DNA of 64,000 nt from Microbacterium terrae (GCF_017831975.1 NZ_JAFDSS010000001.1:2108001-2172000), one strand, 5' to 3'; numbered from the stretch's first letter, positions 13,872 to 23,277 are shown. A program made the numbers and translations. The notes: generated from the letters alone by a model not told the origin.

Positions 13872-15287
13872 CTACGGATAGACCGTGATCGCGGGCGACG
13901 CCGCATCGGCAGGCCACACCGGGAACCCGGCGAGCGCCCCGTCGCCCGACAGCGTGAGACCCGCGCGGACGCCGGTACCGTCGGACTCGAGCAGATAGAC
14001 CGTGCGCGCCGACAGCCGCGCGAGCGTCGAGCCCTGAGCGGGAACCGTCACCTCCAGCCGGAACGCTCCGTCGACCGAGGCGACGCTGACCACGGCCGGT
14101 TCGTCGTCGTCGTTCACCAGGCTGAGGGTCGGCAGCGGCCCGCGCGTCGTGGCGAACAGGCTCGGGGTCTCCACCAGGGGCGCGGGAGTGAACCACGCGA
14201 AGTCGTCGCCCTCGTCGAAGCCTGTGGCCTGCCACACCGCCGCGACCACCGGCTCCGCGGCAGCCACCTGCACGGTGTAGGTGCCCACGGCGAGCCCGCC
14301 GAGGTCGACTTCGGCGGGCTGCCCCGCGGTGAGCTCGACCGTCCGCGACTCGACCGCGCCGTTCGACGCGCCGATCGGGCTCACCCGCACTTCGGCGGTG
14401 GTGTCGGCCGACGGCGCGAGCACGCGCAGCAGCGTCGCAGAGTCGGATGCGCCGAGTTCGCCGGGCGATGCGGTGACGGCGACCCCGGCGATGATCTGCG
14501 TGGTCTCGGGCGCCCGGACCGGCCCGACCTGGTCCACACCGCCGGGCGTGAGCACGCGGGTGATGCTCGTCTGCAGGCCGGCGCTCACCGGCGCACCCGT
14601 CGACGACACCCGCACGACGGGACTCGCCTCGCCGAGCGCCAGGCCCGCGAGCGGCACGATCTGCTGGGTTCCCGGGGCGACGACGAGGTCGGCGCCGCCC
14701 GGCGGCGTCTGCGCGCCGTCGACGCCGTAGACGGTGAGCTGCACCGTCGCGGGCACGGTGCCGGGGTTGCTCAGCACCACGAGGTCGGCGGCCCCGGTGT
14801 CGGCGGATCCGCCGACCAGCCAGGACTCCATGAGCGGCGGGCGGCAGGCCGAGGCGGCGAACCCGGCGAGGGCCTCGGTGCGCACCGTCGACGCACCCGA
14901 TGCCGCGACGTCGGTGCGCGTGCGATCGGCGGGCAGTGATGTGAACGAGGCGACCGAGTCGCCGGGGGCCTGCGGCACCGTGAGCTCCGTCTCGGTGGGC
15001 TCGGCGACGCCCTCCGCCACGCCGCTCACGACGGACTGCCGTGCGGCCAGGTCGAGCGCCGAGGCATCGGAGAACTGGCTGCCGATGGTGAGGACACCGC
15101 CCGAGCACGCGATGACGGATGCCGCGGGCGCGGGCACCGCCGACACCGACGCGGGCTCCTGCGCGATCGTCGGCCAGGGCACCGACACGGCGGTGACCAC
15201 GGCCACCACGGCGAGCGTGGAGAGGAGCGTGCCGGCGAGCAGGCGCGCGCTGGTGCCGGCCCAGCGGAACGGCGGCTTGTCGCTCAT
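13872..15287 (-). CDS. DUF5719 secreted/anchored protein
   Basis: A 471-residue protein with a single N-terminal membrane segment (about residues 13-38, LLAGTLLSTLAVVAVVTAV). A long extracytoplasmic region of repeated beta-rich, Ala/Val/Thr-rich segments follows, typical of DUF5719. No catalytic motif. ATG at 15287 overlaps the stop of the upstream large glycosyltransferase by four bases, so the two are co-translated. It probably assists that membrane enzyme on the outer face; this is inference from coupling only. Confidence 0.78.
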   Translation of the reverse strand: MSDKPPFRWAGTSARLLAGTLLSTLAVVAVVTAVSVPWPTIAQEPASVSAVPAPAASVIACSGGVLTIGSQFSDASALDLAARQSVVSGVAEGVAEPTETELTVPQAPGDSVASFTSLPADRTRTDVAASGASTVRTEALAGFAASACRPPLMESWLVGGSADTGAADLVVLSNPGTVPATVQLTVYGVDGAQTPPGGADLVVAPGTQQIVPLAGLALGEASPVVRVSSTGAPVSAGLQTSITRVLTPGGVDQVGPVRAPETTQIIAGVAVTASPGELGASDSATLLRVLAPSADTTAEVRVSPIGASNGAVESRTVELTAGQPAEVDLGGLAVGTYTVQVAAAEPVVAAVWQATGFDEGDDFAWFTPAPLVETPSLFATTRGPLPTLSLVNDDDEPAVVSVASVDGAFRLEVTVPAQGSTLARLSARTVYLLESDGTGVRAGLTLSGDGALAGFPVWPADAASPAITVYP

Positions 15288-18127
15288 CGGCCTTCCTTCC
15301 AGTGCGGCCCGACGATGCGGGGCGTGCGGCGGGCGGCGCGCCGCGACGCCGCGGTCGGCAGCGACAGGAGCAGCGCGACGGCGACGACGAGGAGCTGCGA
15401 CGCCGCGATCGCCGCTGCGATCCCAGCCGTCCCGGCCGGCGCGGCGACGCGCCCGGCTACCTCGTCGGTCACCCGCCACAAGCCGCCCTTGACGGTGTCT
15501 CCCACGGAGTCGAGAGTCTCACGCTGGTCGAGCGAGGTCTGCGCGGTGAGGCGCATCGAGCGAGCGGCGTCGGACTCGGGCTGGTCGGCGGGGGCGAGGA
15601 GCACGAACTCGACGCCGTACCCCGCCAGCCGTCCGACCACGTCGTCGGCTGCCGCCGTGACGAGATCGACGGCGATCTCGGCGACCTCGACGTCGGACTC
15701 GGACGGCTCCGTGCGGGTGTTGACGATGGTGGACTGGCCGCCGAGCGTCTCGCTCCCGCCCCACACCACGCGGGCGGACAGGGCGCCGTCGGCCTGGGGC
15801 GTCAGCACGATCGTGCCGACGTCGGGGTCGTCGCGCCCCTCTGCGGCGACGAAGGCGGGCAGGGTGCTTGCCGTCCCGAGCTCCAGCATGCTCGTGCCGC
15901 GCACCGCCGAGGTGAGCGCTGGCATCGCCAGCACCGCGATCGCCAAGGTCGCGACCACCGCGACTGCACCGCGTACCGCGGCGAGCCGGGGAGCGAGGCC
16001 GGTGTCGAGTGCGACGAGCGCGCCGCCCGCGGCGCCGAGCCACGCAAGGCTCAGTCCGGCGCCCGGCCACAGCGCGACCGTCGTCGACTGCGCGAAGGCG
16101 ACTGCCACGCCGACGGCGCCGAACGCCGTCGCGACGCCGAGTGCGGTCACGCCGAGCATCGCGAGCCCCGCGGCCCACCGCACCGTCAGCGGGGCGACGA
16201 GCGCCAGCAGCGCCAGCGGAGCCGACAGAAGCGGCACCCACCACGTCGGGCCGTCGGGCAGGATGCTCGTCCACCCGGCGAGGTCGGTCGTGGGGATCCC
16301 GGCCACGAGCAGCGCACGCCCTGCCGCGTCCGCCCCGACCTGAGGCCCCGACCACGTCACACCCGGATCGGCGAGCAGCCCCCACCCGGAGCCTGCCGCG
16401 ACGGAGTGCCACACCAGGGGCGCCGCGATCACGAGGGTCGGCACGATCACCCAGATCACGCGCATGATGCCCTGTCCGGCGCGCAGCACGGCGGCCAGCA
16501 CGATGATCACGAACCACAGCACGAGCAGGGCGGGTGCCAGCGTCGGCGCGGCGGCGATCACCGGCACGAGGAGCAGCGAGGCCGCCCCGGCCGCGGACCA
16601 CGACCGGTGCGCGACCGATCCGGCGTAGAAGAGCCACGGCAGGAGCAGGTGCGCGATCACCGCGGCAGGACGCCCCTGGGTGAGCGCGACGACGAATGTG
16701 GGGGCGAGCGCCCACACCGCGCCGCCCATGATGCGCAGCACCGAGCGGTCGGTGACCCGCGTGGCCGCGAACCATCCGCCGAGAGCCGCGAGGGGCAGGG
16801 CGAGCACCCACAGCGCGACGACCGCGCGCGACGGCTCCCACGAAGCGAGCGAGCCGAGCAGCGCCACGATCGCCGCGAACGGGTCTGCGGGCCCCACGGT
16901 GTCGAGTCCGACGGCTCGCGCGCCGAAGGCGGCGTCCGCCCACAGCTGCGCGACGGTCGACTGCAGCGGCTGCAGGGCGCCCCCGCCGAGCACCGGCCAC
17001 GCCAGGAGCGCGGTGAACGACGAGACCGACACGACCAGCGCACCGAGCACGAGCCACATTCCGCCCCCGGCGAAGAAGCGCAGCTCGCTGCGCACGTGGC
17101 CGCCGACCCCCGCGTCCGGATCCTCGTCGAGACGCTCCCGCTCCTGCGCCCGCGTCACCCGCAGCGGTGCGAGCTGCGACCACGACACCGCGCGCGTGCG
17201 GGCGATCCGTCGCCGTGCGCGCGCCAGAGACACCAGACGCACGGCGGTGACGACGGATGCCGCCCACTCGACCGCGATGAGGCCGGGATCCTTGCGGAAG
17301 ATGTGCACGATGCTCGCCCACAGCGCGAGCGGCAGCAGGCTGAGCCAGTGCAGCGGCACGGTGATCAGCGGCGCGTAGGCGAGGCGCCGGTGCAGCTGCG
17401 CCGCTCGGCGGGCATAGGCACGGCGCCGCACACGCTGCGGACTCGACGGGTTCAGGGTGCCGGCGACACCGTCGCCGGCGGTGGCGACGAGCGCGGCGGG
17501 GACGAGGCTCACGCGTCCGCCCGCGAGACGTGCCCGAACCGCCAGATCGAGACCCTCATCGGCACCGTGCAGGGCGGGATCGAGTCCACCCAGCCGTTCC
17601 CAGGCATCACGGCGCACGAGCATGCCGCGCACGTCGGCGCCCATCGCGTCGTCGCGACCGTCGTGCTGGCCCTGGTCGAGCTCACCGTCGGCCGCCTCGA
17701 CGGACCGGCCGAATCGCGTCATCCCGACCCCGAGCGACACGATCTCCGATCGGTCGTCCCACCGCACCAGCTTCGGCGCGACCAGGGCGACCGACGGCGA
17801 CAGCTCGAGCGCTCCGGCGAGCGCTGTCAGCGCTTCGGGCTCGGGAGCGGTGTCCTGGGTGAGCAGCCAGAGGGCGTCGGCCTCGGCGATGGGCGCGCGC
17901 GCGACGGCGGCGCCGTACTTCGTCGACGCGGGGGCGACGACCACACCGGCCCCGGCATCGGCTGCGAGGCCGGTCAGTCGCTCGTCGCCGCCGCAGACGA
18001 CGACGGTCACCGCATCGACGGCTCGCGACTGGGCGTCGAGGGCGGCCAGGGTGCGCTTCAGATGGAACGCCGCAGGCGTGGCACCGTCTGGTCGCACGAC
18101 GATGACGGCGTGGATACGGGCGGGCAT
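15284..18127 (-). CDS. Large membrane glycosyltransferase, family 2
   Basis: A 947-residue protein. Residues 1 to about 230 form a GT-A type domain (AVIVVRPDGATP... LWLLTQDTAPEP ... GADVRGMLVRRDAWERLGGLDP). About a dozen transmembrane segments follow from residue 260, with an extracytoplasmic stretch near residues 730-880. Probably transfers a sugar at the membrane for wall or surface glycan; donor and acceptor unknown. TAGGCT lies 9 bases before the ATG, giving a very short leader. It is co-translated with the DUF5719 gene and lies just downstream of whiB2. Confidence 0.85.
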   Translation of the reverse strand: MPARIHAVIVVRPDGATPAAFHLKRTLAALDAQSRAVDAVTVVVCGGDERLTGLAADAGAGVVVAPASTKYGAAVARAPIAEADALWLLTQDTAPEPEALTALAGALELSPSVALVAPKLVRWDDRSEIVSLGVGMTRFGRSVEAADGELDQGQHDGRDDAMGADVRGMLVRRDAWERLGGLDPALHGADEGLDLAVRARLAGGRVSLVPAALVATAGDGVAGTLNPSSPQRVRRRAYARRAAQLHRRLAYAPLITVPLHWLSLLPLALWASIVHIFRKDPGLIAVEWAASVVTAVRLVSLARARRRIARTRAVSWSQLAPLRVTRAQERERLDEDPDAGVGGHVRSELRFFAGGGMWLVLGALVVSVSSFTALLAWPVLGGGALQPLQSTVAQLWADAAFGARAVGLDTVGPADPFAAIVALLGSLASWEPSRAVVALWVLALPLAALGGWFAATRVTDRSVLRIMGGAVWALAPTFVVALTQGRPAAVIAHLLLPWLFYAGSVAHRSWSAAGAASLLLVPVIAAAPTLAPALLVLWFVIIVLAAVLRAGQGIMRVIWVIVPTLVIAAPLVWHSVAAGSGWGLLADPGVTWSGPQVGADAAGRALLVAGIPTTDLAGWTSILPDGPTWWVPLLSAPLALLALVAPLTVRWAAGLAMLGVTALGVATAFGAVGVAVAFAQSTTVALWPGAGLSLAWLGAAGGALVALDTGLAPRLAAVRGAVAVVATLAIAVLAMPALTSAVRGTSMLELGTASTLPAFVAAEGRDDPDVGTIVLTPQADGALSARVVWGGSETLGGQSTIVNTRTEPSESDVEVAEIAVDLVTAAADDVVGRLAGYGVEFVLLAPADQPESDAARSMRLTAQTSLDQRETLDSVGDTVKGGLWRVTDEVAGRVAAPAGTAGIAAAIAASQLLVVAVALLLSLPTAASRRAARRTPRIVGPHWKEGR

Positions 18128-18136
18128 GACCAGGTC

Positions 18137-18142
18137 AGCCTA
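18137..18142 (-). promoter_or_regulatory. -10 element of the large glycosyltransferase gene
   Basis: TAGGCT on the minus strand, 9 bases before the ATG at 18127. The transcript would begin within a few bases of the start codon. Confidence 0.45.
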
Positions 18143-18204
18143 AGCGTGCGTGCGATGCCCGCACGGCGTACGCGCCGGGGCGGCCGGAACCGCCGCCGGA
18201 CGCG

Positions 18205-18531
18205 TCAGCTCGCTCGCCGCTTGAGCTTGCGCCGTTCGCGCTCGCTGAGACCGCCCCAGATGCCGAACCGCTCATCGTTCTGCAGCGCGTACTCGAGGCA
18301 CTCGCCGCGCACGTCGCACGACGTGCAGATGCGCTTGGCATCGCGGGTCGAGCCGCCCTTCTCGGGGAAGAACGCCTCGGGATCGGTCTGGGCGCAGAGC
18401 GCATCGGTCTGCCACCCGAGTGGATTGTCCTCCTCGGTCGGGGTCGCGCGGCGCACGCCCGGAACACCGAGATTGACAGGATCGACGAACCAGTCGCCGG
18501 GAACGCCTGATCGGAACTGCGCTGCCGTCAT
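18205..18531 (-). CDS. whiB2: WhiB-family iron-sulfur regulator, WhiB2/WhmD type
   Basis: A 108-residue [4Fe-4S] regulator. The four cluster cysteines are C46, C69, C72 and C78 (RICTSCDVRGEC). The beta-turn GIWGG and the basic C-terminus ERERRKLKRRAS are present. The segment QTDPEAFFPEKGGSTRDAKRIC and the neighbourhood (DUF3499, metallopeptidase) fit WhiB2, the subtype needed for septation and cell division in mycobacteria. A GGGGGTGAG Shine-Dalgarno precedes the ATG at 18531; longer upstream frames lack this. A strong promoter overlapped by a palindrome lies upstream. Confidence 0.88.
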   Translation of the reverse strand: MTAAQFRSGVPGDWFVDPVNLGVPGVRRATPTEEDNPLGWQTDALCAQTDPEAFFPEKGGSTRDAKRICTSCDVRGECLEYALQNDERFGIWGGLSERERRKLKRRAS

Positions 18532-18572
18532 GTCGTTCTCACCCCCCGTGATTCCTGCTGCACGCTGGTGCG

Positions 18573-18611
18573 TACACAGGTAATTACACCCGTGTAGTTC
18601 GCGAAGGTCAA
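18573..18611 (-). promoter_or_regulatory. whiB2 promoter with overlapping palindromic operator
   Basis: On the minus strand, -35 TTGACC (18606-18611), a 17-bp spacer and -10 TGTAAT (18583-18588) form the best sigma-A type promoter in the window. The inverted repeat TACAC-N-GGT-N6-ACC-N-GTGTA (18573-18596) is centred on the -10, so a dimeric regulator bound there should block or modulate transcription. The leader is about 45 bases. Confidence 0.75.
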
Positions 18612-18745
18612 GTCGCAGATAGTAAAGGCTCAATCGGGCATTGAACGTTTGCGACGCGCCGACGGCGTGTCGCGCTGTGATAACGGATTGCTCGGAACCT
18701 GGCCTGCAAGCCCCGTCCCGCCGCACCGCGCGAGGGGCGGCCGGG

Positions 18746-18751
18746 TACCCT
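18746..18751 (+). promoter_or_regulatory. -10 element of the first ligase gene
   Basis: TACCCT lies exactly 7 bases before the ATG at 18759 and there is no Shine-Dalgarno, consistent with a leaderless transcript. The same hexamer and spacing precede rmlB. Confidence 0.5.
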
Positions 18752-18758
18752 GAAGTCG

Positions 18759-20156
18759 ATGGCCGTCCACTCCAAGCATCCGGTCTCGGCACCGCCCGCT
18801 CCCCCGCTGCGTGAGACGACGGGGCACCTGCTCATGCGCGCCTGGTGCATCTTCGTGCTCTTCCTCGCGCTGTCGGGCACCGCCTGGGTGCACGCCTTCG
18901 GCAACGTCGTGGCGGGTGCCGTCGCGATCGCCGGCGGCATCGTCACCGTCGTGCTCTGGTTCGTCGTCCGCCCTCCGGTGCAGTGGCGCCGCCTCCCCTG
19001 GTTCGTCGTCGGGTACCTCGGCTGGGCGACCGCGTCGATCCTGTGGTCGGCCTGGCCGGCGACGACCGCGCTCACCCTGCTCCTCCTGTGGATCACCACG
19101 ATCCAGGCCCTCTTCATCGCCAGCGCGCTCACCTGGCGGGAACTCGTCGCCGCCGCGGCATCCGCCCTCAAATGGGTGATGGCGCTCTCGATCGCGTTCG
19201 AGCTGTGGGTGTCGACCTTCATCGGGGCGCCGATCCTGCCCGGCTTCGTCGTCGGGAAGGCCGACGACGCGATCGAGTACTGGTCGCGCGACAACCTGTT
19301 CGACGGCGGGCGCCTCCAGGGCATCATGGGCAACGCGAACCTGCTCGGTCCGGTCGCGCTCCTCGCCATCATCGTGTTCTCGATCCGTCTCGTGGCCGGC
19401 GCGCCCCGCCGCATCCCGCTCGCGATCTGGATCGGCCTGTCGGCGTACCTCTTCTATCGGGCGTCGTCGGCGACCGCGTACCTCGCCGCCGTCGCCGTGC
19501 TGGTCGTGCTGGGAACCGTGCTCCTGATGCGCACCGCGACACGCCCCGGGGCACGCACCAAGTACTACGTCATCTACGCCGCCATCGGTGTGGGCGGCGG
19601 CCTCACCCTCTGGTTGCTGCGCGACGAGATCTTCACCGCGCTCGGCCGCAGCGCCGACCTCACCGGCCGCGAGGCGATCTGGGCCGACGTCCTCGGTCGG
19701 GCCACCGAGCGCCCGTTCGCCGGCTGGGGCTACGCGACCCCCTGGGCACCTTGGGACCCCGCGTTCGACGGCTGGATCACCGACCACGGCCAGACGGTGA
19801 TGCAGGCTCACAGCATGTGGATCGACACGTTCATGCAGCTGGGGATCATCGGTCTCGTGCTGCTCGGGCTCGTCTACCTCGCGTTCGTGTGGCGCTCGTG
19901 GTTCTTCGCCGTCGACCGCCCGCGGTGGGACCTGCGCGCCGACCGTCCCTACTCGCCGCTGACCCTGCTGCCGACGCTGTTCGGCGCGATCGTGCTCGTG
20001 CAGGGCTTCGCCGAGTCGAATCCGCTGATGCTGTGGGGCTGGGCGTTCCTCGTGATGCTGGGCGCGAAGATCAAGCAGTCGCCCCACATCGGCGTCGGCC
20101 CCGCTGAGCAGAGCGCGGCCATCGAGCGGGGCGAGCCCACGAAGCAGGGCGCGTGA
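18759..20156 (+). CDS. O-antigen ligase/polymerase-like membrane protein
   Basis: A 465-residue protein with about ten to twelve membrane helices. It carries a Wzy/WaaL-type region (GRSADLTGREAIWADVLGRATERPFAGWGYATP ... QAHSMWIDTFMQLGIIGLVLLGL) in which the HS-x-W segment and the long periplasmic loop are characteristic. It should polymerise or ligate lipid-linked oligosaccharides on the outer face of the membrane. It overlaps the next, similar gene by four bases. It opens the polysaccharide region; the acceptor is unknown. Confidence 0.86.
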   Translation: MAVHSKHPVSAPPAPPLRETTGHLLMRAWCIFVLFLALSGTAWVHAFGNVVAGAVAIAGGIVTVVLWFVVRPPVQWRRLPWFVVGYLGWATASILWSAWPATTALTLLLLWITTIQALFIASALTWRELVAAAASALKWVMALSIAFELWVSTFIGAPILPGFVVGKADDAIEYWSRDNLFDGGRLQGIMGNANLLGPVALLAIIVFSIRLVAGAPRRIPLAIWIGLSAYLFYRASSATAYLAAVAVLVVLGTVLLMRTATRPGARTKYYVIYAAIGVGGGLTLWLLRDEIFTALGRSADLTGREAIWADVLGRATERPFAGWGYATPWAPWDPAFDGWITDHGQTVMQAHSMWIDTFMQLGIIGLVLLGLVYLAFVWRSWFFAVDRPRWDLRADRPYSPLTLLPTLFGAIVLVQGFAESNPLMLWGWAFLVMLGAKIKQSPHIGVGPAEQSAAIERGEPTKQGA

Positions 20157-21484
20157 GCGACGCGGCAGCGGAGTCCTCGCGCCGACCCCTCGTCCAGCTG
20201 CTCGGCTCCGCCGCCTTCGCGCGCGCGTTCACCCTCGCGGTGATGGGGGCGGTGTTCGCCTCGCACGCCATCGAGCGCACTGCCGGACGCGTGACGTATG
20301 CGACCATCATCGGCGGGCTGTGCGTCCTGGGGATGGGCGTCCTCGCGGCCCGGCGCCGGGAGATCTCGATGCTCCGCCTCGTGCCCACGACCCTCCTCCT
20401 GCTGTGCGGCTGGGCGGGGGCGAGCATCTTCTGGAGCTCGGATGCCGCGTCGTCGTTCGCCGGCTGGCTGTCGATGATCGCGATCGCGTTCCTCGCCGTC
20501 GTGATCGGACACGTCCGAGACACCCTCCAGACCGTGCGCGCACTCGGCGACGTGCTGCGGGTCATGCTGGCGGTCTCGTTGGGCGTCGAGATCCTCTCGG
20601 GCATCCTCATCGACACCCCGCTGCGGTTCCTCGGCGTCCAGGGCAACATCGCCGACCTCGGCCCGGTGCAGGGCATCTTCGGCACGCGCAACCTGCTCGG
20701 TTTCGTGTGCGTGCTCGCTCTCATCACCTTCCTGATCGAGTACCGCACGCAGTCGGTGCGGCCCGGGGTGTCGATCGCGTCGGTCGTGCTCGCGGGAGGT
20801 CTCGCCGTGCTGAGCGACTCCCCGACCGTGCTCGTACTCGCCGGCGGTGTGGGCGTCGCCGTCGGCGCGCTCGCGATCGTGCGGCACACGAGCCCCGAGC
20901 GGCGCGCGGCGGTGCAGTGGGCGCTCGGGTCCGTCGTGGTCCTCGCCGTGTTCGTGGGCTACGTCGCGCGGCATCCGATCATCCGACTCCTCGACGCCGG
21001 CACCGACATCTCGCTGCGCGTCGACCTCTGGAACCTGATGGTCGACTACCTGCGCTCGCGGCCGGTGCAGGGGTGGGGATGGTTCGGGCCGTGGAACCGC
21101 GGCGAACTGCCTTTCAACGCGATCAACTTCCTGCTCGGCGAGTCGCACGCGACCGGCCTGAACGCATACTTCGACGTGCTGCTGCAGCTGGGCTGGGTGG
21201 GGCTCCTCATGTTCGTCGCGTTCTGCGGCATCGCCCTGGTGCGCTCGTGGCTCGTCGCCAGCGCGCGCCGGTCGGTGATCTACGCGTGGACCCCGCTCAT
21301 CCTCATCGCCCTGCTCATCGACTCGATGTTCGAGAGCTTCACCCTCGCGGGCCTCGGCTGGCTGATCCTCGTCCTGTGCGCCGTTCGCGCGGGTCAGTCG
21401 CGCTCGTGGCGGGAGCGGATCGAGCGCGACGGCGTCGAGGCGGGGCTCCCGCCCGCACAGCCCCCGGCAGGGCGTCCGGGGTAG
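20153..21484 (+). CDS. Second O-antigen ligase/polymerase-like membrane protein
   Basis: A 443-residue polytopic protein with the same architecture as its neighbour. It contains a GNIADLGPVQGIFGTRNLLGF segment and a late loop (LRVDLWNLMVDYLRSRPVQGWGWFGPW ... ESHATGLNAYFDVLLQLGWVGLLMF) typical of Wzy/WaaL-type enzymes. GTG at 20153 overlaps the upstream TGA (GTGA), so both are translated from one message. The tandem pair suggests two specificities, for example a polymerase and a ligase, or one enzyme for each glycan. Confidence 0.86.
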   Translation: MSDAAAESSRRPLVQLLGSAAFARAFTLAVMGAVFASHAIERTAGRVTYATIIGGLCVLGMGVLAARRREISMLRLVPTTLLLLCGWAGASIFWSSDAASSFAGWLSMIAIAFLAVVIGHVRDTLQTVRALGDVLRVMLAVSLGVEILSGILIDTPLRFLGVQGNIADLGPVQGIFGTRNLLGFVCVLALITFLIEYRTQSVRPGVSIASVVLAGGLAVLSDSPTVLVLAGGVGVAVGALAIVRHTSPERRAAVQWALGSVVVLAVFVGYVARHPIIRLLDAGTDISLRVDLWNLMVDYLRSRPVQGWGWFGPWNRGELPFNAINFLLGESHATGLNAYFDVLLQLGWVGLLMFVAFCGIALVRSWLVASARRSVIYAWTPLILIALLIDSMFESFTLAGLGWLILVLCAVRAGQSRSWRERIERDGVEAGLPPAQPPAGRPG

Positions 21485-21540
21485 GCTTGCGTGTCGGCCC
21501 GACGCCCCGACATCCGCCCCGTCCCCGGAGAATCGCACCC

Positions 21541-22518
21541 GTGACCACCGTGCCGCCCGCCGCCTCGTTCGACCCGGCCTCGGCGACCATCGCCGTCGTG
21601 ACCTTCAACCGGTCCTCCCTCCTCACCCGACTGCTCGAGAGCATCGTCGCGATGGACCCCAAGCCCGGCCACGTCGTGATCATCGACAACGCGTCGACCG
21701 ATGACACCGCTGAGGTCGTCGAGTCGTTCCGCCCCCGGGTGGGCACCGAGATCGTCTACCGGCGCATGGAGACGAACACCGGCGGCTCCGGCGGATTCAG
21801 CGAGGGGATGCGGGTCGCCTACGAGATCGGCTCCGAGTGGATCTGGCTCATGGACGACGACGTCGAGGTGATCGAGGACGGCCTCGCGAAGATGGGCGCC
21901 TGGGCGCCGCGGTTCAAGAGCATCCAGGGCCGCCGCTACGACTACGACGGCAGCGAGTTCTACTGGCAGTACCGCGTCGCCGAGCCCCTCGGCATCCCGA
22001 TCCCGTTCGCGCCGGCGGCGTTCGACGCGTCGGGGTACAAGCCGATGAACTCCGGATGCTTCGAGGGCATGTTCATCCACCGCGACATCGTCGCGAAGAT
22101 CGGCCTGCCCGACCCGCGCTTCTTCATCTACTGGGACGACCAGACCTACGGCTGGCTGGCGTCGCGTGAGACGGAGTCGGTCATCGTCGACGAGTTCGTG
22201 CTGCGGCGCACGCGCGAGATCCGCCAGTGGGACATGGGCGTGCGGCACATGAACGCCTCCAGCGACGCCTACCGGTACTACATCATGCGCAACCGCGCAT
22301 ACATCAAGCAGTACTACCGCGCCCTCGGGGTGCACCGCCCGCTGCCCTTCGCCGTCGGCACGGCCCTGACCTTCGGCAAGGAGCTCATCCGCCTCGCACT
22401 CGTCGAGCGGACGGTGCGCGGCACGAGCAACCTCTTCCGAGGCCTGCGCGACGGTCGGCGCATCGCGCGCGACCGCACGTGGCGGCCGATGCCGCCGCTG
22501 CTCGACCCCGCCCGCTGA
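21541..22518 (+). CDS. GT2 glycosyltransferase, GlfT1-like galactofuranosyltransferase
   Basis: A 325-residue cytoplasmic GT-A enzyme. The nucleotide-binding start AVVTFNRSSLLTRLLESI, the ETNTGGSGGFSEGM segment, the metal-binding DDDV (WLMDDDVEV) and a downstream WDD (FIYWDDQTYG) match galactofuranosyltransferases of the GlfT1/GlfT2 group. In mycobacteria GlfT1 adds the first galactofuranose residues to the lipid-linked primer. Context agrees: ABC exporter, Glf and a GlfT2-like enzyme lie just beyond on the other strand. GTG at 21541 is the first start in the conserved frame; a much longer open frame upstream overlaps the ligase gene and is not coding. Confidence 0.85.
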   Translation: MTTVPPAASFDPASATIAVVTFNRSSLLTRLLESIVAMDPKPGHVVIIDNASTDDTAEVVESFRPRVGTEIVYRRMETNTGGSGGFSEGMRVAYEIGSEWIWLMDDDVEVIEDGLAKMGAWAPRFKSIQGRRYDYDGSEFYWQYRVAEPLGIPIPFAPAAFDASGYKPMNSGCFEGMFIHRDIVAKIGLPDPRFFIYWDDQTYGWLASRETESVIVDEFVLRRTREIRQWDMGVRHMNASSDAYRYYIMRNRAYIKQYYRALGVHRPLPFAVGTALTFGKELIRLALVERTVRGTSNLFRGLRDGRRIARDRTWRPMPPLLDPAR

Positions 22519-22530
22519 CGCGCGACGCGG

Positions 22531-23277
22531 TCAGCCGACGGGATAGTCGGCGTCGTAGCGGGCGAGCACGTCTTCGATCGGCGCATCCAGCGCGAGCCTG
22601 CCCTTGTCGAGATAGAGGCCGCGCGAGCAGAACCGCCGCAGGTCGCGCTCGTTGTGGCTGACGAAGAACAGCGTGCGCCCCTCGGAGAGCAGCTCGTCGA
22701 TGCGGGCATAGCACTTCTCGCGGAACGCCTTGTCTCCGACTGCGAGCACCTCGTCGACGAGCAGCACCTGCTCCTCGAGCTGCGAGACGACGGCGAACGC
22801 GAGTCGCACCTTCATGCCGTTGGAGAGGTGCTTGTACGGGGTGTCCTGGAAATCGCCGAGCTCGGCGAAGTCGATGATGCCGTCGTACTTGCGCGCCACA
22901 CCGGCGCGCGACATGCCGTGCAGTCCCGCCGTCAGCTTCACGTTCTCGCGCACCGTGAGGTCGCCGACGAATCCTCCGGTGATCTCGATGAGCGGCGCGA
23001 CGCCGCCGTGCACCTGCACGTCGCCCTCGTCGGGGATCATCACGCCGGCGACGAGCTTGAGCAGCGTGCTCTTGCCCTGCCCGTTGCGTCCGACGACGCC
23101 GATGGCCTCGCCGGGCTGTACGTCGAACGCGACGTCGCGCAGCGCCCAGAACTCGCCCGGCTTGCTGCGACGCGACCGGTCGGAGAACAGGTCCATGATG
23201 CTGCGGCGGCCGCCGCGGTTGCGCCGGAAGCGCACGCCCAGCCCCTGCACGCGGATGGCGGGTGCGGATGCCGTCAT
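22531..23277 (-). CDS. wzt: ABC exporter ATPase, Wzt type without sugar-binding domain
   Basis: A 248-residue ATPase that powers export of a lipid-linked polysaccharide. Walker A GRNGQGKST, signature segment LSNGMKVRLAF, Walker B VLLVDEVLAVGD and the switch histidine in FFVSHNERDL are all present. It lacks the C-terminal carbohydrate-binding domain of the second Wzt in this window, so it probably does not read the chain end. The ATG at 23277 follows GAAGGAGC and overlaps the permease stop codon. It resembles the mycobacterial galactan exporter ATPase (Rv3781, from memory). Confidence 0.9.
   Translation of the reverse strand: MTASAPAIRVQGLGVRFRRNRGGRRSIMDLFSDRSRRSKPGEFWALRDVAFDVQPGEAIGVVGRNGQGKSTLLKLVAGVMIPDEGDVQVHGGVAPLIEITGGFVGDLTVRENVKLTAGLHGMSRAGVARKYDGIIDFAELGDFQDTPYKHLSNGMKVRLAFAVVSQLEEQVLLVDEVLAVGDKAFREKCYARIDELLSEGRTLFFVSHNERDLRRFCSRGLYLDKGRLALDAPIEDVLARYDADYPVG

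Noticed and set aside
18612-18745. Additional promoter or small RNA between whiB2 and the ligase gene
   Set aside because: There are AT-richer patches and a TTGAAC, but no well-spaced -10 or stable hairpin that I can support.
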